Of a stretch of DNA of 64,000 nt, positions 7,806 through 15,849 are shown in pieces. A program made the position numbers and the translations under genes. Source of the stretch: Cribrihabitans_A neustonicus (lineage in GTDB: Bacteria > Pseudomonadota > Alphaproteobacteria > Rhodobacterales > Rhodobacteraceae); the NCBI RefSeq assembly GCF_048820895.1, contig NZ_JBMERQ010000002.1, forward strand, positions 124,001 to 188,000. Direction: 5' to 3'. Under the pieces are notes generated by a model. The model was not told the DNA's origin and ran no database searches. It saw only the letters and a list, made by a program, of their open reading frames with translations. Each line of letters starts with the position of its first letter. Position 1 is the first letter of the stretch.

Positions 7806-8582
7806 TTACTTGTCCCGGAACTGCGCTTCGCGCTTTTCCAGGAAGGCGGCCATGCCTTCTTTCTGGTCTTCGGTCGCAAACATCGAGTGGAATACCCGGC
7901 GTTCGAACAAAAGGCCTTCATTCAGCGGCAGCTCGTAAGAGCGGTTCACCGATTCCTTCACCGCCATCGCGGTCAGCAGCGATTTCTCGGCAATCTTCTG
8001 CGCCGCCGCAGTGGCTTCCTCGATCAGCTTCTTGGCCGGTACCACGCGCGACACCAGGCCCGCGCGCTCGGCTTCCTCGGCGTTCATGAAACGGCCGGTC
8101 AGGTTCATGTCCATCGACTTGGACTTGCCGACGAAACGGGTCAGGCGCTGGGTGCCGCCGATGCCGGCCACAACGCCCAGGTTGATCTCCGGCTGGCCGA
8201 ACTTGGCGGTGTCGGCGGCGATGATGAAATCGCACAGCATCGCCAGCTCGCAGCCGCCGCCCAGCGCATAGCCCGCCACTGCCGCGATGACCGGCTTGCG
8301 GATCGCGGAGATGCGGTCGTTGGCATCGGCGAACAGGTTGGTGGTGAAGACGTCGGTGAAGCTCATCTCCGACATCTCCTTGATGTCGGCGCCGGCGGCA
8401 AAGGCCTTCTCCGAGCCGGTCAGCACAATGCAGCGCACCTTGTCGCTGGCATCCGCCTCTTCCAGGGCTGCGCACAGCTCCCCGAGGAGTTCTTGGTTGA
8501 GCGCGTTCAACGCTTCAGGGCGGTTCAGTTTAATGAGGCAAACGTGGTCCTGCACATCGACGTTGATCGTCTCGTAGGCCAT
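7806..8582 (-). CDS. Enoyl-CoA hydratase
   Basis: 258-residue crotonase-fold enzyme that hydrates trans-2-enoyl-CoA to 3-hydroxyacyl-CoA in fatty-acid beta-oxidation. Seen: FAAGADIKEM (oxyanion hole and CoA contact); the crotonase signature region GYALGGGCELAMLCDFIIAA; and GVVAGIGGTQRLTRFVGKSKSMD, with a conserved Gly-Gly before the second catalytic Glu region. C-terminal FLEKREAQFRDK matches the short-chain hydratase (ECHS1/FadB1) group. It lies downstream of mutM on the same strand with a 63-bp gap. Strongest activity is likely toward short-chain substrates, by family. Confidence 0.93.
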   Translation of the reverse strand: MAYETINVDVQDHVCLIKLNRPEALNALNQELLGELCAALEEADASDKVRCIVLTGSEKAFAAGADIKEMSEMSFTDVFTTNLFADANDRISAIRKPVIAAVAGYALGGGCELAMLCDFIIAADTAKFGQPEINLGVVAGIGGTQRLTRFVGKSKSMDMNLTGRFMNAEEAERAGLVSRVVPAKKLIEEATAAAQKIAEKSLLTAMAVKESVNRSYELPLNEGLLFERRVFHSMFATEDQKEGMAAFLEKREAQFRDK

Positions 8583-8645
8583 GATTTCTCTTTCGGTTGT
8601 TCCGTTCAGATTCGAGTCCTTACCAAATGGGGACGTCCGATCAAG

Positions 8646-9497
8646 TTATCTTTGGCACTTTACACAGTAGAAGCTTGAACGCCCCGACTGGGTGATTCTG
8701 GAGATGATTCCACCGCACTCCGGCCGCCGGCAGGGCGCTCCCTCGCGCCCGTAGACATCGAAACTGTGCTGGAAATACCCAAGTTCGCCAGAGGCTTGCC
8801 TGAAATCCTTGAGCGAGGAGCCGCCCGCGCGGATGGCATCCTGCAAGACCTCCCGGATGATCGGCACCAGCGCCGCCACCCGCCGCGGGGCAATCTGCCC
8901 GGCTTTGCGCCGCGGCGAGATGCCGGCCCGGAACAGGGCTTCGCAGACATAGATGTTACCGAGTCCGGCGATGATTCCCTGATCGAGTAATGCCGATTTC
9001 ACCGGCGTGTTGCGCCCCCTGAAGGCGGCGATCAGGTGCTCTTCGTTGAAGCCGTTGCCCAGCGGCTCCGGCCCCAGAACCGCCAGCAGCTTGTGAGTTT
9101 CCGCCGTGGCGGTCTGCATCAGGTCCATCGCCCCGAAGCGGCGCGGATCGTTAAAGGTGACGCGGGCACCGTTGTCCATGTCGAGCACCACGTGATCGTG
9201 CTTTTCAGCTTGCGGATGCTCATGCGTGAACTGACCAAGCGGGTCGCCGGAGACCGTCATCCGCCCGGACATGCCCAGATGGATCAGCAGCGTCTCCCCG
9301 GTGTCGAGATCGGCAAGGATGTATTTCGACCGCCGCCGGAGCGCCTTCACCCGCGCGCCGGTCAGCCGCTCGGCCATGCGCTCGGGGAAGGGCCAGCGCA
9401 GATCGGGCCGGTTCACCGCGGCGCGGGCGATCACAGCACCTTCCATCGCCGGCGCCAAACCGCGCTTCACCGTCTCGACCTCGGGCAGTTCAGGCAT
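8646..9497 (-). CDS. mutM: Formamidopyrimidine-DNA glycosylase (Fpg)
   Basis: 283-residue bifunctional glycosylase/AP lyase that removes 8-oxoguanine and formamidopyrimidines. The N-terminus is MPELPEVETVKRGL, with Pro2 as the catalytic nucleophile and Glu3 as proton donor. A conserved lysine lies in LRRRSKYILADLD. The C-terminal zinc finger reads CRRPECGGIISRITQSGRSS followed by FYCVKC, giving the four cysteines. Length is typical. It is divergent from ubiE with a 112-bp shared promoter region, an arrangement common in alphaproteobacteria. Confidence 0.97.
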   Translation of the reverse strand: MPELPEVETVKRGLAPAMEGAVIARAAVNRPDLRWPFPERMAERLTGARVKALRRRSKYILADLDTGETLLIHLGMSGRMTVSGDPLGQFTHEHPQAEKHDHVVLDMDNGARVTFNDPRRFGAMDLMQTATAETHKLLAVLGPEPLGNGFNEEHLIAAFRGRNTPVKSALLDQGIIAGLGNIYVCEALFRAGISPRRKAGQIAPRRVAALVPIIREVLQDAIRAGGSSLKDFRQASGELGYFQHSFDVYGREGAPCRRPECGGIISRITQSGRSSFYCVKCQR

Positions 9498-9609
9498 TAC
9501 ATCGCTCCTGACGCGAAAGACATTCGGACCGCTGGGACCGCAGGGGCAGCATTGTGCCCCGGCCTCAGCGCCCTATAACTGGGGCCAACCTTGGGAAACG
9601 GCAAGCCGC

Positions 9610-10362
9610 ATGAGCGATAGATCAGACAAAACCACCCACTTCGGCTTCGAAACCGTGCCGGAGGGCGAGAAGGCCGGCCGCGTGCAGGGGGTCTTCAACT
9701 CGGTGGCCTCGAAATACGATATCATGAACGACGTGATGAGCGCCGGCATCCACCGGGTCTGGAAAGACGCGATGATGGACTGGCTGGCGCCGCGGCCCGG
9801 CCAGCGGCTGCTGGATGTAGCGGGCGGCACCGGCGACATCTCTTTCCGCTTCCTGCGCCGTGCTGGCCACGGCCATGCCACCGTGCTGGACCTTACCCGC
9901 CCGATGCTGGAGGAAGGCCGCAAGCGCGCCGAGGCTGCGCAGATGGCAGACAGCCTCGACTGGGTGACCGGCGATGCAATGGCGCTGCCGTTCAAGGACA
10001 ACACCTTCGACGTCTACACGATCTCCTTCGGCATACGGAACGTAACCCGTCCGCAGGAGGCCCTGAACGAGGCCTACCGCGTGCTGAAGCCCGGCGGGCG
10101 GCTGATGGTGCTGGAGTTCTCGCAGCTGCCCAACGACGGCCTGCAGAAGCTTTATGACCTCTATTCCTTCAACGTGATCCCGCGCATGGGCCAGCTGATC
10201 GCGGGCGACTACGACAGCTACCAGTATCTGGTGGAGTCGATCCGCAACTTCCCCGACCAGGAGACCTTCCTGGGCATGGTCAAACAGGCCGGGTTCGAAA
10301 ACGCCAAGTACCGCAACCTGTCGATGGGCATCGCCGCCCTGCACTCCGGCTGGAAGATCTGA
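9610..10362 (+). CDS. ubiE: Ubiquinone/menaquinone biosynthesis C-methyltransferase UbiE
   Basis: 250-residue SAM-dependent methyltransferase for the C-methylation step of ubiquinone synthesis. Seen: FNSVASKYDIMNDVMSAGIHRVWK (family signature 1), the SAM motif LLDVAGGTGDISFRF, and ISFGIRNVTRPQEALNEAYRVLKPGG (signature 2). The ATG at 9610 is used; a longer upstream frame overlaps mutM on the other strand and lacks homology. It is followed 3 bp later by ubiB, so the two are co-transcribed for quinone synthesis. Confidence 0.97.
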   Translation: MSDRSDKTTHFGFETVPEGEKAGRVQGVFNSVASKYDIMNDVMSAGIHRVWKDAMMDWLAPRPGQRLLDVAGGTGDISFRFLRRAGHGHATVLDLTRPMLEEGRKRAEAAQMADSLDWVTGDAMALPFKDNTFDVYTISFGIRNVTRPQEALNEAYRVLKPGGRLMVLEFSQLPNDGLQKLYDLYSFNVIPRMGQLIAGDYDSYQYLVESIRNFPDQETFLGMVKQAGFENAKYRNLSMGIAALHSGWKI

Positions 10363-10365
10363 TTC

Positions 10366-11895
10366 ATGCGCGGCCCCCACAACATCCTCCGCCTGATCCG
10401 CACCGGCGCCACCTTCGAGCGCACTGGCGCGATGCATTCGGTGCTGGAGGCCTTCAATGCGCCCAAGCCTGTGCGGGTGCTGGCCCGGCTTTTGGGCTGG
10501 CCGTTCAAATGGCTCGGCTACAAGGGCGACCCTTCGATGCCGCCGGAAACCCGTGCCCTGAACGCGCTGGGGCCCGCCTACATCAAGTTCGGCCAGGTGC
10601 TCTCGACCCGGCCCGACGTGGTCGGCAAGGACCTCGCCAATCAGCTCCGGGTGCTGCAGGACAAGCTGCCGCCCTTCTCCCGTGCAGAGGCGCTGGCCGA
10701 GGTCGAGAAGGAGCTGGGCAGGCCGGTGTCCGAAATCTTCGCCGAGTTCAGCGACCCGATCGCCGCTGCCTCCATCGCTCAGGTGCACCGCGCCCGGGTT
10801 GTGGAGACCGGCCAGGAAGTCGCGGTCAAGGTGCTGCGCCCGGGGATCGAGCGCGCCTTCAACCGCGACGTCGATGCCTTCTACTTCGCCGCCCGCGTCA
10901 TCGACCTCTTCGCACCGGCGGCCCGCCGCCTGAAGCCGGTTGACGTGATCGAGCATTTCGACGGCGTGGTGCAGGGCGAGCTTGACCTGCGGCTGGAAAG
11001 CGCCGCAGCCTCCGAGTTCGCCGCAAATACGGAACAGGACGAAGGCTTCGTTCTGCCTGAGATCCTGTGGAACTATTCCGCCCGCCGGGTGATGACGATG
11101 GGCTGGGCCGACGGGCTGCCGCTTGGCGACAACGACGCGCTGGACGCGGCCGGCCACGACCGCCGCAAGCTTGCCCAGCGGGTGCTTTCCCTGTTCCTGC
11201 GCCACGCCCTGCGCGACGGCTTTTTCCATGCCGACATGCACCAGGGCAACCTGAAGGTCGCCGCCAACGGCGACCTCATCGCCTATGATTTCGGCATCAT
11301 GGGCCATATCGACGAATACACCCGCCGGGTCTATGCCGAGATCCTTTACGGGTTCATCAAGCGCGACTACAAGCGCGTGGCCGAGGTGCATTTCGAGGCG
11401 GGCTACGTCCCCGCCGACCGCGACGTCGATGCCTTCGCGCGCGCCCTGCGCGCCGTGGGCGAGCCGATCTTCGGCATGGACGCCTCGCATATCTCCATGG
11501 GGCGGCTGCTCAACTACCTCTTCGAAGTGACCGAGCGCTTCGGCATGGAAACCCGCACCGAGCTGATCCTTCTTCAGCGCACCATGGTGGTGGTTGAAGG
11601 CGTCGCCCGCTCGCTCGATCCGCATATCAACATCTGGGAAACCGCCCGCCCGGTGGTGGAGGACTACATCAAGAAATCCATCGGCCCGCGCGCCGTGGTC
11701 AACGACTTGGTGGATACCGCCAAGGTGATGGCCCGTTTCGGCCCGCGCCTGCCCGCGCTGGTGGAGCAGGCGCTTATCGCCCAGGCCCAGGAAGGCCGCC
11801 GCAACCGTCTCGCGCCCGAAAGCTGGGCCCTGCCCGTGGTGCTTGGCGCGCTTGGCGGCGCGGGCCTCACCGCCGTGCTCACCCTGCTGCTCTAG
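10366..11895 (+). CDS. ubiB: Ubiquinone biosynthesis protein UbiB (atypical protein kinase-like ATPase)
   Basis: 509-residue member of the ABC1/ADCK/UbiB family needed for ubiquinone synthesis. Seen: the N-terminal KxGQ motif (YIKFGQVLSTRPDVVGKDLA); the Ala-rich loop replacing the kinase P-loop (PIAAASIAQVHRARV, the family AAAS); the invariant Lys in VAVKVLRPGI; the catalytic loop FFHADMHQGNLKV; and the metal-binding YDFGIMG. Two hydrophobic segments close the C-terminus (WALPVVLGALGGAGLTAVLTLLL), anchoring it to the membrane. It is coupled to ubiE. Confidence 0.96.
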   Translation: MRGPHNILRLIRTGATFERTGAMHSVLEAFNAPKPVRVLARLLGWPFKWLGYKGDPSMPPETRALNALGPAYIKFGQVLSTRPDVVGKDLANQLRVLQDKLPPFSRAEALAEVEKELGRPVSEIFAEFSDPIAAASIAQVHRARVVETGQEVAVKVLRPGIERAFNRDVDAFYFAARVIDLFAPAARRLKPVDVIEHFDGVVQGELDLRLESAAASEFAANTEQDEGFVLPEILWNYSARRVMTMGWADGLPLGDNDALDAAGHDRRKLAQRVLSLFLRHALRDGFFHADMHQGNLKVAANGDLIAYDFGIMGHIDEYTRRVYAEILYGFIKRDYKRVAEVHFEAGYVPADRDVDAFARALRAVGEPIFGMDASHISMGRLLNYLFEVTERFGMETRTELILLQRTMVVVEGVARSLDPHINIWETARPVVEDYIKKSIGPRAVVNDLVDTAKVMARFGPRLPALVEQALIAQAQEGRRNRLAPESWALPVVLGALGGAGLTAVLTLLL

Positions 11896-11916
11896 CGCGC
11901 CAGCCTCTTCTTCTGG

Positions 11917-12081
11917 CCCCAAATATCCCGGGGGTAAGGCTAAAGGCCGAGGGGGCAGCGCCCCCTCCCCTGCTTTCCAACTAAAAAGCCGGCCCGCGTT
12001 CCCGCAGCCCGGCCCATTCTTCCTCTTGCCCCAAATATCCTGGGGGTGAGCGCCAAAGGCGCGAGGGGGCAAGGCCCCCTC
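11917..12081 (+). repeat. Two tandem copies of the CCCCAAATATCC...GAGGGGGC hairpin repeat
   Basis: Copy 1 (11917-11967) and copy 2 (12029-12081) both start CCCCAAATATCC, continue GGGGGT and an AAGGC-type arm, and end in the hairpin GAGGGGGC-N3-GCCCCCTC (11949-11967; 12063-12081). Copy 2 also has GCGCC-AAA-GGCGC. The 205-bp gap between the convergent ubiB and thiolase genes is mostly these repeats, so they may also terminate both transcripts. Confidence 0.85.
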
Positions 12082-12100
12082 ACCCCAACATTGCCAGGCT

Positions 12101-13276
12101 TTACAACCGCTCGATCGCCAGCGCGATGCCCTGGCCGCCGCCGATGCACATGGTGACCAGCGCTTTCGAGCCGCCGATGCGCTCCAGCTCGTAGAGCGCC
12201 TTCAGGGTGATGATCGCGCCTGTGGCGCCCACCGGGTGGCCCAGCGCGATGGCGCCGCCGTTCGGGTTCACCTTGGCCGGATCAAGCCCCAGCTCCTTGT
12301 TCACCGCCAGCGCCTGGGAGGCGAAGGCCTCATTCGATTCGATCACGTCGAAATCGCCCGCTGAAAGTCCGGTGCGCTCCAGCAGTTTCCGCACCGCGGG
12401 CACCGGGCCGATGCCCATCACCTCGGGGCGCACGCCGGCATGGGCGTAGCCGAGGATGCGGGCCTTGGGCTTCAGCCCCGCGCGCTCCGCCGCGTCCGCC
12501 GTCGCCAGCACCATCGCCGCCGCGCCGTCGTTGATGCCGCTGGCGTTGCCCGCAGTTACCCGGCCGTCCTTCTTGAACACCGCCTTGAGCCCCGCCAGCG
12601 CCTCCAGGGTGCTCGCCTTCGGATGCTCGTCCACCTCGAAGGGCACCAGGTCGCGTTTCACCTTCACCTCGACCGGGGTGATCTGGCTCTGGAAATGACC
12701 GGCCTCAATCGCCGCGGCAGCGCGGGTCTGGCTGGCCATGGCAAATTCGTCCATCTGCTCGCGGGTGATCCCGTGCTCATCGGCAACATTCTCCGCCGTC
12801 ACCCCCATGTGGCCGGTGCCGAAGGGGCAGTTCAGCGCGCCCAGCATCATATCGAGCGACTTCACGTCGCCCATCTTCGCGCCCCAGCGGCTCTGCTGGA
12901 TGATGTAGGGGCTGCGCGACATGTTCTCGGCGCCGCCGGCCAGCGCGAACTCCGCATCGCCCATCGCCAGCGACTGCATGGAGGAGACGATGGCCTGCAC
13001 GCCCGAACCGCAGAGGCGGTTCACGTTCATTGCCGGCACGGTCTCGGGGATGCCCGCCTGCATCGCCGCGGCGCGGCTCAGGTACATGTCGCGCGGCTCG
13101 GTGTTGATGATGTGGCCAAAGACCACGTGGCCGATCTGCTCCGGCGCCACGCCGGAGCGCTCCAGCGCCGCTTTCGACACGGTGGTGGCCAGGTCGATGG
13201 GCGCGGTATTTGCCAGCGCGCCGCCGAAGGTGCCGATCGCGGTGCGGGCGCCGTCCAGGATCACGATATCGCTCAT
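12101..13276 (-). CDS. Acetyl-CoA acetyltransferase (thiolase)
   Basis: 391-residue thiolase that condenses or cleaves acyl-CoA with acetyl-CoA (acetoacetyl-CoA formation, beta-oxidation or PHB synthesis). Seen: the active-site Cys89 in NVNRLCGSGVQAI; the NEAFA motif (VIESNEAFASQALAV); NPNGGAIALGHPVGATGA with the catalytic His; and the second Cys in LVTMCIGGGQG. The ATG at 13274-13276 gives the usual MSDIVILDGARTAIG start; the frame extends further upstream without homology. Could be a PhaA/AtoB or a broader-range thiolase; no phaB is nearby. Single gene, with the divergent XRE-cupin gene upstream. Confidence 0.95.
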   Translation of the reverse strand: MSDIVILDGARTAIGTFGGALANTAPIDLATTVSKAALERSGVAPEQIGHVVFGHIINTEPRDMYLSRAAAMQAGIPETVPAMNVNRLCGSGVQAIVSSMQSLAMGDAEFALAGGAENMSRSPYIIQQSRWGAKMGDVKSLDMMLGALNCPFGTGHMGVTAENVADEHGITREQMDEFAMASQTRAAAAIEAGHFQSQITPVEVKVKRDLVPFEVDEHPKASTLEALAGLKAVFKKDGRVTAGNASGINDGAAAMVLATADAAERAGLKPKARILGYAHAGVRPEVMGIGPVPAVRKLLERTGLSAGDFDVIESNEAFASQALAVNKELGLDPAKVNPNGGAIALGHPVGATGAIITLKALYELERIGGSKALVTMCIGGGQGIALAIERL

Positions 13277-13415
13277 TTGTCTCTCCTCGTCAGATTTGGC
13301 GGCAGTATGCACCCGCAGAAAAAGCCTGTCTGCCGCTACGTGCCGTCACCGGTCTTCCGCAGGCCAAACTCCGGATCATTTGACAAATCTGCTCCGCGGG
13401 CGCAGAGATTCCGTC

Positions 13416-13982
13416 ATGACGGAGACCAGAGACGATATCCTGACCCTGCTGCCCGCCCGGCTGAAAGAGGCCCGCCGCGCGCAAGGCTTGAGCCTGGAGG
13501 CGGTGGCCAACCTCTCCGGTGTCAGCCGCTCGATGGTGAGCCAGATCGAGCGCGGCGAGAGCTCGCCCACCATCGCGACGCTATGGAACCTCACCCGCGC
13601 ACTGCAGGTGGATTTTGCCGGCCTCCTGGAGGCAGGCGACGCCCGGGACCGTATCGAGGTGCTGCGCGCCGCCGAGGTGCCGAAGATCGACAATATGGGC
13701 CAGGGCTGCCGCATCCGCATCCTCTCCCCGCCCGAGGAGGCCGGGGGGCACGAGGTCTATGACATCCGCTTCGAGCCGGGCGGGGCGCTGGTCAGCCAGC
13801 CTCACACCCGCGGCGCGCTGGAGCAGCTGACGGTGCTGGAGGGCGAGATAGCGGTCACGTCCGGCACCGCGCAGGACCGGCTGCAGGCGGGCGATACCGC
13901 GCGCTACGCCGCCGATGTAGCGCATTCGATCACCGCGCCGGATAGCGCCGCGCGGGTCTTTCTGATCGTGAAGAACGCCTGA
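13416..13982 (+). CDS. XRE family regulator with C-terminal cupin domain
   Basis: 188-residue regulator. The N-terminal helix-turn-helix (residues about 11-66: RLKEARRAQGLSLEAVANLS, then GVSRSMVSQIERGESSPTIATL) is a classic HTH_3 domain. The C-terminal half is a cupin_2 beta-barrel (EVYDIRFEPGGALVSQPHTR to EQLTVLEGEIAVTSG and LQAGDTARYAADVAHSITA) that probably senses a small ligand. Related proteins (PuuR-like, SutR-like) control amine, amino-acid or sulfur genes. It is divergent from the thiolase at a distance of 139 bp. Target unknown. Confidence 0.9.
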   Translation: MTETRDDILTLLPARLKEARRAQGLSLEAVANLSGVSRSMVSQIERGESSPTIATLWNLTRALQVDFAGLLEAGDARDRIEVLRAAEVPKIDNMGQGCRIRILSPPEEAGGHEVYDIRFEPGGALVSQPHTRGALEQLTVLEGEIAVTSGTAQDRLQAGDTARYAADVAHSITAPDSAARVFLIVKNA

Positions 13983-14015
13983 GACGGCACGCCCAGGCGC
14001 TTCACAGCGCCTTGC

Positions 14016-14057
14016 AAGGCCGTTGCAACGGCCTTGGGCGCCCGGCGGTGCCGCCGG
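14016..14057. terminator. Two adjacent palindromes between convergent genes
   Basis: AAGGCCGTTGCAACGGCCTT (14016-14035) is a perfect 20-bp palindrome. It is followed by CCGGCGG-TG-CCGCCGG (14042-14057). They lie between the convergent XRE-cupin and VOC genes and could act as a bidirectional terminator, although neither has a long T run. The second palindrome recurs in the serA-serC gap. Confidence 0.5.
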
Positions 14058-14075
14058 ACATAGCGTTTCGAGGGC

Positions 14076-14477
14076 TCAGCCCTTGCCCTTTTCCTCCCAG
14101 AGCTTTGGCTCCCACAGTTCCACCTTGTTGCCCTCCGGATCCATGATCCAGGCGAAGCAGCCGTTCTCGAAGGTCTCCGGGCCCTTCAGGATCGGGATGC
14201 CCGCATCCCCAAGCCGCGTGATCATGCCGTCCATGTCATCTACCCGGTAGTTCACCATGAAGGACGCCGTGCTCGGCGCAAACCAGTCGCCGTCTGCCTC
14301 CGCCGTGGCCCAGACCGTGAGGCCCCCGTCCCCGGCCGTGTCGTCCCGCCAGTTCAGCACCGCGCCGCCGAAATCCGAGAGCTCGAGCCCAAGGTGATCG
14401 CGGTACCATTCCGCCAGCGCCGTGGCATCCCCGCGCGCCTTGATGAAAACGCCGCCGATTCCTGTTACCCTCGCCAT
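14076..14477 (-). CDS. VOC family protein (glyoxalase/bleomycin-resistance fold)
   Basis: 133-residue vicinal-oxygen-chelate protein. Seen: RVTGIGGVFIKARGDATALAEWYRDHLGLEL at the start (the first beta-alpha-beta module, typical of GLOD4/PhnB-like VOC proteins); YRVDDMDGMITRLGDAGIPI in the second module; and a C-terminal AWIMDPEGNKVELWEPK, the characteristic strand with the metal-ligand Glu. Function is not deducible beyond the fold; such proteins act on or bind small metabolites. It is convergent with the XRE-cupin gene and divergent from kbl. Confidence 0.88.
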   Translation of the reverse strand: MARVTGIGGVFIKARGDATALAEWYRDHLGLELSDFGGAVLNWRDDTAGDGGLTVWATAEADGDWFAPSTASFMVNYRVDDMDGMITRLGDAGIPILKGPETFENGCFAWIMDPEGNKVELWEPKLWEEKGKG

Positions 14478-14586
14478 GCGCGCACCCTCCCGCTGCTTGA
14501 TCCGCGAGATAGCCCGGCGGCGCGGAAGTCCAAACGCGCCCGGAGGCGAACGGCGGAGCGTCCAGTTTCACGGATTTTTTTCCGGG

Positions 14587-14623
14587 ATAGCGAAATCCTG
14601 TATTCCGGATATTTGTCCGCTAT
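14587..14623. promoter_or_regulatory. Imperfect inverted repeat in the kbl promoter region
   Basis: ATAGCG (14587-14592) and CGCTAT (14618-14623) flank an AT-rich core in which AAATCC (14593-14598) partly mirrors GGATATTT (14607-14614). It lies 39 bp before the kbl start, where an Lrp-like or other regulator could bind. No -35/-10 pair stands out, so this is tentative. Confidence 0.3.
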
Positions 14624-14661
14624 GCTAGAGGTCCGACTCGACACGAAGAGGGAGTTTGCTC

Positions 14662-15849
14662 ATGTCCGACGCTTTTCTGACCGATATCTCCAACACGCTG
14701 GCCCAGATCGAGGCCGAAGGTCTCTACAAGCGCGAACGAATGATCACCTCCCCGCAGGGGGGCGAGATCACGGTTGGCGGCCGACAGGTGATCAACCTCT
14801 GCGCCAATAACTATCTTGGTCTCGCCGACCACCCCGCCCTGATCAAGGCGGCGAAGGACGCGATGGAGCCCAAGGGCTTCGGCATGGCCTCGGTCCGCTT
14901 CATCTGCGGCACGCAGGACATTCACCGCGAGTTGGAGCAACGGCTGGCGAAGTTTCTCGGCAAAGACGACGCGATCCTGTTTGCCGCCTGTTTCGACGCC
15001 AACGGCGGGCTGTTCGAGCCGCTTCTGGGCCCGGAGGATGCGATCATCTCCGACAGCCTCAACCACGCCTCGATCATCGACGGGGTGCGGCTGTGCAAGG
15101 CGAGGCGCTACCGCTACCTCAACAGCGACATGAACGACCTGGAGGCCTGGCTGAAACAGGCCCGCGAGGACGGCGCGCGCCATATCATGATCGCGACCGA
15201 TGGCGTGTTCTCGATGGACGGCTACCTGGCCAAGCTGCCGGCGATCCGGGCGCTTGCGGACAAGTATGATGCGGTGGTGATGGTGGACGACTGCCACGCC
15301 ACCGGTTTCATGGGGCAGACTGGTGCCGGCACTCCGGAGCATTTCGGTGTGGAGGTAGACATTCTCACAGGGACCTTGGGCAAAGCACTTGGGGGGGCCA
15401 TCGGCGGTTACATCGCCGGGCCGCAGCCAGTGATCGACCTGCTGCGGCAGCGGGCGCGGCCCTACTTGTTCTCCAATTCGCTGCCGCCATCGATTGTTGC
15501 TGCCGGGCTGGAGGCGATCCGGCTGGTGGAAGAAGGGGACAGTTTGCGCGCGCAGCTGTTCAAGAATGCGAAGTATTGGCGCGATGGGCTGGAGAAGCTG
15601 GGCTTTGATCTTTTGCCCGGTGAGCATCCGATTGTGCCGGTGATGCTGGGCGAGGCGCAGCTCGCGCAGGACATGGCTGCCAGGCTGTTTGACGAGGGCG
15701 TCTATGTTTCGGGCTTCTTCTTCCCCGTCGTGCCGCGCGGCCAGGCCCGCATCCGAACGCAGATGAACGCCGCGCTCACGCGGGACGAACTGGACCGGGC
15801 GCTTGCGGCGTTCGGCAAGGTCGGCAAGGAACTGGGGGTGATCGCATGA
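14662..15849 (+). CDS. kbl: Glycine C-acetyltransferase (2-amino-3-ketobutyrate CoA ligase)
   Basis: 395-residue PLP enzyme that splits 2-amino-3-ketobutyrate with CoA into glycine and acetyl-CoA, the second step of threonine catabolism. Seen: CANNYLGLADHP, the substrate-binding GFGMASVRFICGTQDIHREL, VMVDDCHATGF (Asp-x-x-His for the cofactor), and the PLP lysine in TGTLGKALGGAIGGYIAG. The ATG at 14662 follows a GAGGGAG ribosome site by about 10 bases, so the TTG at 14656 is rejected. The tdh start overlaps its stop by 4 bp, coupling the two enzymes. Confidence 0.97.
   Translation: MSDAFLTDISNTLAQIEAEGLYKRERMITSPQGGEITVGGRQVINLCANNYLGLADHPALIKAAKDAMEPKGFGMASVRFICGTQDIHRELEQRLAKFLGKDDAILFAACFDANGGLFEPLLGPEDAIISDSLNHASIIDGVRLCKARRYRYLNSDMNDLEAWLKQAREDGARHIMIATDGVFSMDGYLAKLPAIRALADKYDAVVMVDDCHATGFMGQTGAGTPEHFGVEVDILTGTLGKALGGAIGGYIAGPQPVIDLLRQRARPYLFSNSLPPSIVAAGLEAIRLVEEGDSLRAQLFKNAKYWRDGLEKLGFDLLPGEHPIVPVMLGEAQLAQDMAARLFDEGVYVSGFFFPVVPRGQARIRTQMNAALTRDELDRALAAFGKVGKELGVIA

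Noticed and set aside
9622..12072. 816-codon minus-strand frame across ubiE-ubiB
   Set aside because: It is fully antisense to ubiE and ubiB and its composition (His/Gln/Arg-rich) is typical of shadow frames.
14016..14057. Strong intrinsic terminator
   Set aside because: Palindromes are clear but no T run follows on either side, so I list them only as possible terminator elements.
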